Origin: Planctomycetota bacterium
GTDB lineage: Bacteria > Planctomycetota > MHYJ01 > JACPRB01
Direction: 5' to 3'
NCBI GenBank assembly: GCA_016209705.1
Contig: JACQVR010000044.1
Coordinates: 1-64,000 of the forward strand
Length of the DNA stretch: 64,000 nucleotides
Made by a program: the position numbers and the translations under genes. Under the pieces are notes generated by a model. It was not told the DNA's origin. It saw only the letters and a program-made list of their open reading frames with translations, and did not search any database. Within the stretch, counting starts at the first letter, position 1; every line of letters starts with the position of its first letter. Shown piece after piece: positions 1 through 8,793 of the stretch.

Positions 1-116
1 CTCCATGGTTGGGATGCTTTGCTAGAGCAATCCCTAACATCGGAGGCTTTTTCTTTGGACTTGAGTGATTATCCGCTGTCATCGCTTTTAACTTGCTGGC
101 CTGAAACAGGTTCCTG

Positions 117-242
117 TTAGCTTGACACGTATGTCTGCGCTTCGTACTCTCCATAGATCGCGTGGAAGTGAGCTGGCGGATGCTCCCGCGGGAACCAGTG
201 CATCTGGATGACGATTCCAAAGAACCGGCTGATCGTCGGCAT
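117..242 (-). pseudogene. DUF4160 protein, 3'-truncated fragment
   Basis: The translation begins MPTISRFFGIVIQMHW and continues through HPPAHFHAIYGEYEA, the hallmark N-terminal half of DUF4160, a small family of unknown function often found with DUF2442 partners. Family members are usually about 80 to 90 residues; here the similarity stops after the GEYEA segment and the frame ends at 41 residues. No DUF2442 partner is seen. An upstream in-frame ATG at 305 exists, but the conserved start is at 242. It looks like a decaying remnant rather than a working gene. Confidence 0.55.
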
Positions 243-417
243 CGCCAGAAATTCTAATAAGTCTCGCAGAATAACGGGAGCCCCGGAAGATTCGCTCGAC
301 GGCACTCCGGTGGACGCCGCGCCGAAAGCTATTCTGAAAGCAATTCCACCGTCCGAAGGAATTGGGGTAATTTTCCCGTTGGCCGGGGGGACGCGGCGGG
401 CATGAGCCGCAGCGTGG

Positions 418-1569
418 CTACCGATACTCGTTCGTCCACCCTTCCTTCGCGGGATCCCGGGGGAAGGCCTCGATCATTTCTCCCTGAAGATCCTTCGCCC
501 AGAGGGTGTTGTCCTCATTGATGATCAACGTGATCACGCCCGTCACACCGTACTCCAGCGGGTAAGCGACGAACCCGAATCGGTCGTTGTTTCTTCCGGC
601 GCCTGTGTCGTACGGCCGCACGGCGCCCGTCGCGTCCACGTACGACTTCAGCGCCGCGAAGAGATAGCCGCTCCTCGGCTCCGGTTCCTTCAGGTCGCCA
701 ACGATCGGATAGGCCCGCCGCCCCGCCGTCGCGTCCGCCTTCGCCGTCGAGGATTCGATGAGTTTGATCGCGTTCACCGGATCCTTCGCCGGCCGCGCGT
801 CCTCCTTGCCGGTCCCGGGCTCGAGTCCAAACATCCCCGCCACGTCCTTTACCCAAAAGTCGTTCATGCCGTTGTTGTCGCGATCATTCGAGCGGAAATC
901 CTCGTCAGGCATCTCGACATCGTACTGGAGCTTCGAAATTGCCTCCGTGACGACGGCGCCCCCGTCGCTGAACTCGCGCTTCAGGATGACAAGCTTCTCC
1001 TCGTTCACCCAGGCCTTGACGCGGATCGACTGGCGCGGGCCGGCGCCGAACCGGGACGACACGACCGCGGCATCGACGCCGCCGACTTTTTCCCGGCCCT
1101 CCCATGCGAATTCATCGGTCATCGGTTCCGGGGCCTTGCCCTCCGGCCCCCTGGCGGTCATGAGCAGCGCCATCAGAGAATGACTTACGCACCGCCGGAT
1201 GAACGGCGCGATCTCCTCCGGCTTCACGTCGATACGCCCTGAGCGGCCCATGCCGGTCGCGACCACCTTGCGGCCGTCGCTTTTGATCGAGAACTCCTTC
1301 TTCTGGCCACAGTCAACGAACTCCACCCGGTAGATGAACGCGCCATTTCCCTTCATCTTCAAATAACCCTGCGCGGGGACCAGCATTGCGGCCGACTCTA
1401 TCTTGAACTCGACGAGCATCGATTTTGCGGCCGCGCACCGGTCGGCGATTTTTTCGATCAACTCTTCGGCTTTCTTCGCGCCGGCCGCGTCCTGCGGCTT
1501 CTTCTCCTCCTGGAAAGCCGTCAGTTTCAGCGCGAAGAGGACGAGGCCGATTCGGATCGCGATGTTCAT
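418..1569 (-). CDS. Secreted DUF2950-like protein
   Basis: A 383-residue protein with an N-terminal hydrophobic segment (MNIAIRIGLVLFALKLTAF) that looks like a signal peptide. The C-terminal third (FGFVAYPLEYGVTGVITLI followed by a KDL segment) matches the conserved end of DUF2950, a family of unknown function in secreted proteins. The middle, with many beta-prone segments, resembles a LolA/LppX-like lipoprotein-carrier fold, but that is only a guess. The start is chosen because a strong AAAGGAGG ribosome site (complement of 1577-1584) sits just upstream; the frame stays open further 5' without such a site. The stop is TAG. It is divergent from the next gene. Confidence 0.75.
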   Translation of the reverse strand: MNIAIRIGLVLFALKLTAFQEEKKPQDAAGAKKAEELIEKIADRCAAAKSMLVEFKIESAAMLVPAQGYLKMKGNGAFIYRVEFVDCGQKKEFSIKSDGRKVVATGMGRSGRIDVKPEEIAPFIRRCVSHSLMALLMTARGPEGKAPEPMTDEFAWEGREKVGGVDAAVVSSRFGAGPRQSIRVKAWVNEEKLVILKREFSDGGAVVTEAISKLQYDVEMPDEDFRSNDRDNNGMNDFWVKDVAGMFGLEPGTGKEDARPAKDPVNAIKLIESSTAKADATAGRRAYPIVGDLKEPEPRSGYLFAALKSYVDATGAVRPYDTGAGRNNDRFGFVAYPLEYGVTGVITLIINEDNTLWAKDLQGEMIEAFPRDPAKEGWTNEYR

Positions 1570-1659
1570 GGGGGAGCCTCCTTTCAAGGGACGGAGGAAC
1601 GGCGTGGAAACGTGTCCGATTCTCCGCGATTCCGGCGGGTCATACAAGATCCGTAGTCT

Positions 1660-1675
1660 GTTACCTGCACGTAAC
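1660..1675. promoter_or_regulatory. 16-bp palindrome GTTACCTGCACGTAAC in divergent promoter gap
   Basis: The sequence GTTACCTGCACGTAAC has matching 5-bp arms (GTTAC/GTAAC) and lies between the two divergent secreted-protein genes at 1569 and 1775, where a shared operator would be expected. Its arms are the same as those of the 31-bp repeats at 18.4 and 34.8 kb, but the spacer is 6 instead of 21 bases. Function is inferred from position only. Confidence 0.35.
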
Positions 1676-1774
1676 AAGGTTACCCCAAAGGGACACACCC
1701 TTCGGCATATAAGTCCATCGGGGGCGCAAGGAGAAGCTCGGTGTGTCGGCATGGAATTTGCCCTACGCGGAATC

Positions 1775-2695
1775 ATGAAGAACATCGCAATGCTCCCGGC
1801 CGTCGCGGTGCTTTGGGTTTTGCCCGGCGCCCGCGCGCAGGAAAAAGACGTTCCGCAATACGCGTTCACCCAGGGCGAGGTCCAGCGCTACTCCGTCGAT
1901 CTCGACGTGAACGTGAGCCTGGAGGGGAGCGACCCCGCGTTCATCTCCAAGCTGAGCAAGAAGCCTTTTATGCTCGCGCTCGATGCCGTCGTCGAGAACG
2001 CCGTCCTGGCCGTGCGGGAAGCGGACGGAACCGCGCTCTTCGAACGCCGCTTCGCGACGATGAACGCGAAGGGCCAGCTCAACGATCAGAGTTTTGAATT
2101 CCAGTACGAGCGCGAGAAGAACGAGAAAGAGAACCTGAGTCTGCCGATGATGGAAGCTTACTTTCAGATGTGGTGTTTCGACCTCCTGAAATTCTCCGTC
2201 GCGTCCGATGGGGAATACGCCGTGACCGAGGACAGGCAGAAAAAAGATTTCACCCGCCTCATGACGCGCGCGGGCGCGCTCTACTGGCCCATCCCGGCCG
2301 ATGCCAACACGTGGACCACGGAGCTGGAGTTCGCCGTTCCCGCGCTGCACGATCACCTATGGCTCGAGATCCTCAACAAGAAGCTCAAAGTAATCACTGG
2401 CAAGAACCTGCTCGTGATCGAAGGCGACATCCGGCTCAAGAAGAAAGTGCCTCCGCAGTTCGAGCAAGTTGAAAAAGACGTTCCCCTGTCCGAACGGCAG
2501 CAGCCTCCGTCCATGGACATCACGTACGACGTGAAAGGGAAGTCGAAGGTGGAGTTCGACCTGAAGAACCGGCGCCTCCATTCGGTGCATCTCCAGATCG
2601 ACGTCACGATGGACGGCAAGGGGGACGCGGGCGTGAAAATGGCGTCGATCAAAGGTAAAGTCCAATACGAAGAGAAGCAGGTTTGGAAAGACTGA
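1775..2695 (+). CDS. Secreted protein of unknown function
   Basis: A 306-residue protein beginning MKNIAMLPAVAVLWVLPGARAQEKD, a clear signal peptide with a likely cut after ARA. The mature part is rich in alternating beta-type segments and charged loops; I recognise no domain with confidence. The general look (a Tyr-Ser-Val-Asp stretch near the mature N-terminus and repeated beta strands) is reminiscent of large periplasmic beta-sandwich or lipocalin-like families such as DUF6263, which is a guess. The open frame extends upstream, but the signal peptide fixes the start at 1775. It is divergent from the DUF2950-like gene, so the two may be co-regulated. Confidence 0.65.
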   Translation: MKNIAMLPAVAVLWVLPGARAQEKDVPQYAFTQGEVQRYSVDLDVNVSLEGSDPAFISKLSKKPFMLALDAVVENAVLAVREADGTALFERRFATMNAKGQLNDQSFEFQYEREKNEKENLSLPMMEAYFQMWCFDLLKFSVASDGEYAVTEDRQKKDFTRLMTRAGALYWPIPADANTWTTELEFAVPALHDHLWLEILNKKLKVITGKNLLVIEGDIRLKKKVPPQFEQVEKDVPLSERQQPPSMDITYDVKGKSKVEFDLKNRRLHSVHLQIDVTMDGKGDAGVKMASIKGKVQYEEKQVWKD

Positions 2696-2718
2696 TACGA
2701 TAAAGCATTACGAATACG

Positions 2719-2792
2719 AACCGCCAAAGCGCTAAACCGCCAAACGAGTTTTAACAAAGGAGCCCGATGGCGTTTTGGCGCTTTGGCGGTTT
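2719..2792. terminator. Large inverted repeat between convergent genes
   Basis: The left arm AACCGCCAAAGCGC (2719-2732) is the exact complement of GCGCTTTGGCGGTT (2778-2791). Further pairing is possible between CCGCCAAACG and CGTTTTGGCG, and a T-run follows on the plus strand. It fills the gap between two converging stops (2695 and 2803) and so probably terminates both. A diverged copy of the same CGCTAAACCGCCAAAGCGC word occurs near 46350. Confidence 0.6.
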
Positions 2793-2802
2793 TTGATTCG
2801 CT

Positions 2803-5800
2803 TCACGCCAGCAACAGCTCCAAGTCGTTCCGCGTCAAATCGCGCAGGAAGCCGCGGTCCTCCAAGAGGATCGCCTCCGCCAGCGCGCGCTTCGATTGCT
2901 GGAGCTCCAACACCTTCTCCTCCACCGTGTCGCGCGCCACCAGCCGCACCGCGAACACCTTCTTGTCCTGCCCGATCCGGTGCGTCCGGTCGATCGCCTG
3001 CGCCTCCACCGCGGGATTCCACCACGGGTCAAGCAGGAACACGTACTCCGCCGCCGTGAGATTCAACCCCAACCCGCCCGCCTTGAGGCTGATGAGAAAG
3101 AGCCGGCATGCGGGATCGCCCTGGAACCGCCGCACCGGCGCGGCGCGATCCCGCGTCTGCCCGTCCAGGTATTCGTACTCCACTCCCGCCCGGTCCAGGT
3201 GGTCCTTCAAGATGGCGAGCAGGCTCGTGAACTGCGAAAAGACGAGCGCCTTGTGGCCCTCGTCCAGCACCTCGCGGATCCGCTCCAGCGCCACTTCCAG
3301 CTTCGAACTCAAATCCGCCTTCAGCGACGGATCGATCAAGCCTGGATGGCACGCCGCCTGGCGCAGCCGCAAAAGCGCCTCCAGCACGTGGAACTTCGCA
3401 CGGTTCAGGTCCCCGCGCCCCAGCAGCGTTTGCCGATAGTGTTCCTTCAATTCGTCGTACCGCCGGCGCTCCGTCTTGTCGAGGTCGACGTACACTGTCT
3501 GCTCCGTTTTCGCCGGCAGCTCCGGAGCCACTTGCTCCTTCGTGCGGCGCAGGATGAACGGCTTGAGCGCCCGCGCGAGCAGGCCGCGAGATGCCTCATC
3601 CATGTCCCGGCCGGCGCCCACCATTTTCTGAAAGATCCCGGCGCTGCCGAGGAGCCCGGGATTCAAGAACTCCATCAAGCTCCACAGCTCGCCCAGGTGA
3701 TTCTCGATCGGCGTGCCGCTCATCGCCAGTCGATGCCGCGCCTTCAACAGGCGCGCCGCCTTCGCCGTGGCGCTGCCCGCGTTCTTGATCGCTTGCGCTT
3801 CGTCGAGGATCACATAATCAAACGGAGCGTCTTTCAGGAACGGCGCGTCTCGCCGCAGCGTGCCGTACGTGGTCAAGACCACGTCGGCATCGCCAAATCC
3901 GTCGCCGTTTCGGGACCGACCCCCGCCCAGGTGCTCCACGACCCTCAAACCCGGCGCAAACTTCGCCGCCTCCGCCTTCCAGTTGAAAATCAGCGAACGT
4001 GGAACCACCACCAGCGACGCTTTCCGCTCCGCGCGCCGCGATACCAGGAGCGCCAGCGCCTGCACCGTCTTGCCCAGTCCCATGTCGTCCGCCAGGCAGC
4101 CGCCCCAGCCGAACCGCTGGAGAAATTTCGTCCAACCCAATCCGACTTTCTGATACGGGCGCAGCTCGCCGCGGAACTCCGCGGGAGGATCGTCGGGCTG
4201 GACACCTTCGAATGAGCGCAGCTCGCGCCGCACGCGCTCGAAGCCGGGATCGATGACGGCTTTCTCTTCCGCCGCGAGCAACGCGTCCAGCAGCATCGCT
4301 TGGGAAGGGCGAAAGCGGAGCACGCCGTCCTGGCCGTCCGCGGCCGCCAGGATTAGGCCGCGCCGCTTGAGCCATTCCTCGGGCAGGATCCCGAGCTTTC
4401 CGTCGCCCAGCTTGACGAAGCGCTCTCCGCCGCGGACCGCCTTGAGAAGCTGCGGAAACGGAACGACCTGCCCGTCGTATTCGACGCCGCCTTCGAGATC
4501 GAACCAGTCCACGCCGGACGTGACGGAAATCTTGATCGCGCCGGGCGCGCGATAGATCGAGCCTTCCGCCTCGACGTGCCATCCGCGGGCGAGAAGCTCC
4601 GGCACGACGCGCGGCAGCCGCGCGGAGTCGATCTCGAAATCGACGCCTTCCTCGGCCCGGTAGGCGGGCGGGATTTTGAAGCCCATTCCTGGCAACGCGG
4701 ATCGGAGCGTTGCCTCCGCCTCGCGGTCGCGGAGGATCGCTTGGCGCTTTTTCGGAAGCGCCAGGCGCTGGCGGGGATCGGAGGCGGCGAAAATCGCCCC
4801 GTCATAATCGAACTGGATCGAGGCGACCAGACATCCCTTGGGTCGATTGTAGGTGATTTTGGAGGCGAAGATCCGAAGCCGCGGCGTGGGCTCGGGGCGA
4901 AGTTCTTCAAATCGCAGAGCCGCCGGCAGCTCGATCGAAACGGGTCCGGGGAGCTGATAAAGCGCTTCGGCAAATGCTTCCCGATCCTCCGAGGGAATCT
5001 TCAAAGCTCCCGCGCGGCGCAGTCCGAGAATCCACGCGAAGTCGCCGTCGAATCGATACGGCGCGGCTTTGCCCTGGGCGATCAGAAAACCGTGGGGAAA
5101 GATCAGCGCCGGCTCGGAGAGATCCATGGATTCGCCCGCACGCTCGAACCGGCCCCACACTTTTCCCTCGTCCCCGGGTTCGAGGCGCAGTTTCAAGTCC
5201 CACGGTCCGGCGTCGTCCCAGGCGCACGGAGCGCCGGGCGCGGGTTCGGATCCGGCGCGCACGAAGAAACGTTCCGTGCGGCCGAGGCGGGGAAGCAGCG
5301 TCTCCGCGAACGTCGAATCCAGCTCGAATTCGGCCCGGGAATAGGAATAATAAGGATAAAGACTGTGATCCGCGCCGTACAGGAGCGTCAAGATGGCGCG
5401 ATCATCCGTGTTGGGCAATCGCGCGCCTTCCTCACGGTTGAATTTTCGGGGCCGGGGCGCGTCCCATCCGCCGGATCGCCGCGGACGCCGGACGCCGACA
5501 TGGAGCAGGAATCCCTTTCCGCTTTTTGCTTCATCCGCGTCGATCCAGTAGACGACCTGATGGTCCGCCCGCACGGGAACGTGTCGCGGAGCGCCGCCGG
5601 CCGATTCCGAGCGGTGCAGTTCCTTGATGAGGGTTTTCCATTTCAAGTTCTCCGGCGCGCCTTCCTCGGCCTCGCCGAACTCCTTCGGGTCGCAGTCGTC
5701 TACGATCTCATATATGGGCATGGAGCGGGCTTTCTTCAGATAGCTGGAATGCTCGCCGGCGACCAGGGCCGCCCACAGATGGCCGCAATGCAGCCCTCTG

Positions 5801-6012
5801 GCGAATAAAGGGCAGCTACACGCCATATAAAACGTGTTTTCGCGCAGCGCGAAGGCGACATCGTACGGATGATCGTCGATGACGGTGGCGGAAAGGCGGG
5901 CGGCGTCTCCGGCGTTGATCAGGACGCGGCCCGCGGCCGCGGCGTTGATGCCGTCGCGACGCGCCGCGATATCGAAAAAATCGAGAAGCTGTTGGGTAAG
6001 CCCGGATCGCAT
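2803..6012 (-). CDS. SWIM zinc finger / SNF2-family helicase
   Basis: About 1069 residues. Near the N-terminus is a SWIM zinc finger (CSC...LHCGH, residues about 65-87), then a long central region, then a SNF2 motor: DDMGLGKT (Walker A), DEAQ (Walker B), SGTPIENHLGELW (motif III) and a helicase C-terminal lobe with FSQFTS, GGLGLNL and DRTHRIGQ (motif VI). Such proteins are ATP-driven DNA translocases of the RapA/HepA-like class with unknown cellular role in most bacteria. I chose the start at 6012, close before the SWIM region; the frame is open to ATG 6156, but the extra 48 residues are low-complexity and lack a ribosome site. No methylase, nuclease or other defence gene lies beside it. Confidence 0.9.
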   Translation of the reverse strand: MRSGLTQQLLDFFDIAARRDGINAAAAGRVLINAGDAARLSATVIDDHPYDVAFALRENTFYMACSCPLFARGLHCGHLWAALVAGEHSSYLKKARSMPIYEIVDDCDPKEFGEAEEGAPENLKWKTLIKELHRSESAGGAPRHVPVRADHQVVYWIDADEAKSGKGFLLHVGVRRPRRSGGWDAPRPRKFNREEGARLPNTDDRAILTLLYGADHSLYPYYSYSRAEFELDSTFAETLLPRLGRTERFFVRAGSEPAPGAPCAWDDAGPWDLKLRLEPGDEGKVWGRFERAGESMDLSEPALIFPHGFLIAQGKAAPYRFDGDFAWILGLRRAGALKIPSEDREAFAEALYQLPGPVSIELPAALRFEELRPEPTPRLRIFASKITYNRPKGCLVASIQFDYDGAIFAASDPRQRLALPKKRQAILRDREAEATLRSALPGMGFKIPPAYRAEEGVDFEIDSARLPRVVPELLARGWHVEAEGSIYRAPGAIKISVTSGVDWFDLEGGVEYDGQVVPFPQLLKAVRGGERFVKLGDGKLGILPEEWLKRRGLILAAADGQDGVLRFRPSQAMLLDALLAAEEKAVIDPGFERVRRELRSFEGVQPDDPPAEFRGELRPYQKVGLGWTKFLQRFGWGGCLADDMGLGKTVQALALLVSRRAERKASLVVVPRSLIFNWKAEAAKFAPGLRVVEHLGGGRSRNGDGFGDADVVLTTYGTLRRDAPFLKDAPFDYVILDEAQAIKNAGSATAKAARLLKARHRLAMSGTPIENHLGELWSLMEFLNPGLLGSAGIFQKMVGAGRDMDEASRGLLARALKPFILRRTKEQVAPELPAKTEQTVYVDLDKTERRRYDELKEHYRQTLLGRGDLNRAKFHVLEALLRLRQAACHPGLIDPSLKADLSSKLEVALERIREVLDEGHKALVFSQFTSLLAILKDHLDRAGVEYEYLDGQTRDRAAPVRRFQGDPACRLFLISLKAGGLGLNLTAAEYVFLLDPWWNPAVEAQAIDRTHRIGQDKKVFAVRLVARDTVEEKVLELQQSKRALAEAILLEDRGFLRDLTRNDLELLLA

Positions 6013-6242
6013 TTGTGAATATGGGTGCACGCTTGGCCTCTCTCTCCTCGAACCGGAATCGACACACTTTATCGAAATCGAGGACGCGCTGAAAGGCCCG
6101 CCCGCGGCTGATGCATTTTCTATGAACTTTGTCGGGTCGGCGTCTGTATAAATCATGGGGGCCGGCGCCGCCGCAAAATTTTTTCAAGTGAAGCCTCCTA
6201 ATTTCGATCGACCCGGGATTTGATTGGGTGGAGGGACCTCAT

Positions 6243-6740
6243 ATGAAGGCCCTGACTCGGTTCATGCTGAGCACGCACGACGACGCATCGACGCCGGACG
6301 CGGGCCGCGCGCCCGACGCGGGCGAGCGGGTCGCGGCGCTGCTGATGAAACATCGGACGCAGTTGCTCGCCTACCTGCTCTCGACGGTGCGCCATCCGCA
6401 CGACGCGGAGGATCTGCTCCAGGAGATCAGTCTCATCGCCATCCAGCGGCGGGAGCAGTATCGCGAAGGGACCAACTTCCTGGCGTGGATCCACAAGATC
6501 CTCCGCTACCGCCTCATGAAGTACGCGGCCCGATCGCAGCGCAGCGCCGCGGTGCTGCCGCCGGAGACGCTGGATCGGCTCGCGGCGGCGGAGGAGGCTC
6601 CGGCCGATCGCAACGACCTGCTGGCCCAGCGGCGCAACGCGATGCGCGAGTGCTTGAAGGCATTGCGCGGCCAGGCGCGGAAGGTGCTGGAACTGCGCTA
6701 CGACGGCGGCCTGGGCGTGCCGCAGATCGCGCGGGTGTAA
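6243..6740 (+). pseudogene. Sigma-70-like (ECF) factor truncated in region 4 by an IS
   Basis: The ATG at 6243 has a GGAGG site six bases upstream. Region 2 is clear (AEDLLQEISLIAIQRREQYREG), with a WIHKILRYRLM segment typical of the Rhodopirellula/Verrucomicrobium-type sigma factors. Region 4 starts (LELRYDGGLGVPQIAR) and then stops: the first base of the IS-derived sequence falls at 6735 and the stop TAA is made of IS bases. The second helix of the region 4 helix-turn-helix, which contacts the -35 element, is missing, so the product is unlikely to recognise promoters. No continuation of region 4 is found after the element. Confidence 0.85.
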
Positions 6741-6763
6741 CGCATAATTTGAGATTCTTCTCA
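6735..6763 (+). repeat. Left terminal inverted repeat of the IS
   Basis: Begins GTGTAACGCATAATTTGAG and ends TTCTCA. Aligned with the complement of 8095-8123 it matches at 17 of 29 positions, with the tip (GTGnAACnCA) and the inner TTCTCA best kept. The outer bases supply the premature TAA of the sigma gene. Confidence 0.6.
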
Positions 6764-6822
6764 AGGCCCTCAAGTTTCCTGCCGATACCCCGATAAGGAG
6801 GGAGCATGTCGGGGGAGGGGGA

Positions 6823-8097
6823 ATGAACTTCACGCAGACGGGCATGGCCCAGCTTGAGGAAGAGGCCATCGAATTCGGGCACGAGCAGGCACGCCGAAAA
6901 CTCCACTGCGCGTTGATATCGTGGGCGCGATCTCAATCGTGGCCTCGCGAACTTCCGGACCCCAATGGAGGTACACCCTTTCGGTTGGCGCGGTGGGTGC
7001 AGTTGAAGATTCTCAGCGTGGTGGGACCTGTCGAAATTACGGTTCCGTCGTACGAGAAGCGCGGCCGGAAGAGTCTGCGTCCTGTAGAAGCCATGCTGGG
7101 CTTGAGACACTCGATTTCTCCGATGGTCCAGAAACTCTGCGGATCGATCGGTGTGGAATTGCCCTTTCAGCCTGCAGAACGCGAACTCAAGGAGATGGCT
7201 CGCATTCAGGTTTCTCGGAGCACCATCAATCGCGTATGCCTGGAGTTGGGACGCGAGGCCCAAGAGTTTCAGAAAGAGCTTCACCTTCCGGAAAACTTCG
7301 GCGAGCCCCAGAAGGTGGTTATCGAGATGGATGGGGGCCGGGTCAACACCGATCAGGGCTGGAGGGAACCACGGCTGGCGCGGATCGAGGCTTCCAACAA
7401 GAACGGTCGCAAGGCGGTCTTCGTGCTCACCGCCATCATTGGAGCCGAAGAGTTCTGGACGAAACTGGTGGCCGCTTTGAAACAGCTGGGCTTGGACGCC
7501 TGTACCCAGATGGCTTTCATTGGCGATGGGGCCAAGTGGATCCTGATCGAAGCGGCCAAGCGTTTTCCCCAGGCGCTGTAGATTCTCGACTTCTATCATG
7601 CCGCGGAGCATATCCACGAGGCCGCTCAAGCCATCTTTGGAGAGGGCACGGTCCAAGCGGAGGCGTGGGCGCGACGATATCGAAAGTGGCTTCGAAAGGG
7701 GAGGATCGATGCCGTCCTGGCGGCATGGAGGCGTGCGGCCGGACCCTTGAGTGCGCGCGGGGCCGCGGCACGCGATGCCATCAATGGGCTTCTGGAATAC
7801 TTCAGTACGAGAATGGGCCAAGTGCGCTACCTCCGCTTCCGCCGCCGGGGGTTTCCTATAGGCAGCGGCCGAATCGAAGCAGCCGTCAAGCAGGTGCTGA
7901 ATTTGCGCCTAAAACGTAACGGAGCCTGGTGGTCAGTGCCCAATGCCGAAGCGATCCTGGCGCTGCGGGCGGCCAAGCTGTACGGAGCTTTCGACGAAGT
8001 CTGGCAGCGTCGGCTATTCAAGCGTTGCGCGGGAATTCCTGCCGCCCTCCGCACCTTTGTCGCAACCATCTCCGAGCCCAAATTCAGAGCTGCGTGA
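6823..8097 (+). pseudogene. ISKra4-type transposase with one internal TAG
   Basis: The ATG at 6823 follows a G-rich ribosome site. The frame is colinear with ISKra4-family transposases: first Asp in VIEMDGGRVN, second Asp in FIGDGAKWI, and the catalytic Glu in the C-terminal GFPIGSGRIEAAVKQ motif, followed by RLKRNGAWWS. The frame is broken only by TAG at 7579-7581, in the segment QAL-stop-ILDFYHAAEH, where relatives carry Gln (CAG, one base away). All three catalytic residues survive, so the element decayed recently or the amber codon is read through. The stop (TGA 8095-8097) lies inside the right terminal repeat. Confidence 0.85.
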
Positions 8098-8123
8098 GAA
8101 CCTATGCGACATTTGAGTTGCAC
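8095..8123 (-). repeat. Right terminal inverted repeat of the IS
   Basis: Read on the minus strand it starts GTGCAACTCA and ends TTCTCA, matching the left end at 17 of 29 positions. It includes the transposase stop codon. Confidence 0.6.
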
Positions 8124-8692
8124 CCAATCTGAACACGCCTCCGTTCGCTGGCGTGGTTGGCCAATATAGGGTGGACGGAGCAACAGCGATCCCGGTCAAT
8201 GAGAAAGTGGATCAGGCGCAGATCATGTTTGTCGCGCAAGCGGATGATGCGCAGAGCGATGCGTGGAGCCTGGAGGTAGAGTTGGCGGAAGTGGGTACCC
8301 CATTTGCCAACATAAGCAATATGGCCAGCGAATATCGTGCTTCCGCAAACACAGTCTACTTGCATACGGCCGAATTACGCGTCCAGTCGCGCTGCCATTG
8401 GCAATATAGGCTGGTGGATGAGCGGGGAGGGCGGACAGCTTGGACGCCATTTGGCGGGAATGGGGAAGACGAAGCCGATTTCGAAATTGCCGTCGCAGAA
8501 AACCAAGGAACCGGGTCGGGAGCGGGAAGCGAGGGCGAGAGTTCCAACGCGGCTGGAGCGCCCGGCGGGGGGCATCAGCCGGACCAGTTCCTCAAAACGG
8601 CCGGGCCGCTTCTCGTCGGCGTTTCGGATCATAGGCACGGCGACTCACTTCGTCATAGCGCTTCGGGCACTTCAGTCGAGTCCCAATTCTAG
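8124..8692 (+). pseudogene. C-terminal fragment of a secreted, Ig/fibronectin-like protein
   Basis: The frame runs straight out of the IS end with no start of its own. It reads NTPPFAGVVGQYRVDGATAI, then WSLEVELAEVGTPF, then HWQYRLVDERGGRTAWTPFG. This is the pattern of a domain repeated at the C-termini of large secreted proteins in several environmental phyla (Q/E-VEVR-GT-F ... YHW-AR-VD--G-TSAW-FGGN). Downstream it turns into a Gly/Ser-rich tail. The N-terminal bulk is missing, presumably lost in the IS-associated rearrangement. A kelch-like secreted protein end also lies at the right edge of the window. Confidence 0.55.
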
Positions 8693-8726
8693 GAAGAGTC
8701 GATATCTTGCGAGCGCAATCGAGTTG

Positions 8727-8755
8727 TTGACGTTGTATATACGATGTCCTATACT
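8727..8755 (+). promoter_or_regulatory. Near-consensus sigma-70 promoter of the toxin-antitoxin remnant
   Basis: TTGACG (8727-8732), a 17-base spacer and TATACT (8750-8755). The palindrome GTATATAC sits inside the spacer and could be the antitoxin operator. The expected start of transcription falls at or next to the ATG at 8761, so the brnT-like start would be leaderless. Confidence 0.7.
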
Positions 8756-8760
8756 TCTTC

Positions 8761-8787
8761 ATGCGGTTTGAGTGGGACGAAAGGAAA
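8761..8787 (+). pseudogene. brnT: brnT toxin remnant (first nine codons)
   Basis: The nine residues MRFEWDERK are the canonical beginning of BrnT, the RelE-like toxin of brnTA modules. Immediately afterwards the frame runs, still open, into the antitoxin start region. In intact modules brnT (about 90 codons) precedes brnA, so an in-frame deletion of almost the whole toxin explains the arrangement. The antitoxin may be made from 8761 as a fusion or from its own ATG at 8794. Confidence 0.5.
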
Positions 8788-8793
8788 GACAGC

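Larger units (their letters stand above)
6735..8123 (+). mobile_element. ISKra4-family-like insertion sequence
   Basis: A 1.39-kb unit with a single DDE transposase frame and imperfect terminal inverted repeats of about 29 bp (17 matches, including GTGnAACnCA at the tip and TTCTCA at the inner edge). The left end interrupts a sigma factor gene. No target duplication is visible: the 8 bases before 6735 and after 8123 differ. The right flank does not resume the sigma gene, so a deletion or rearrangement followed insertion. The transposase carries one internal stop, so the copy is probably dead unless helped in trans. Confidence 0.8.

Noticed and set aside
2803-6012. SNF2/SWIM helicase as part of a phage-defence island
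   Set aside because: No nuclease, methylase, DUF1998-type or other defence gene is adjacent; neighbours are secreted proteins and a sigma factor.
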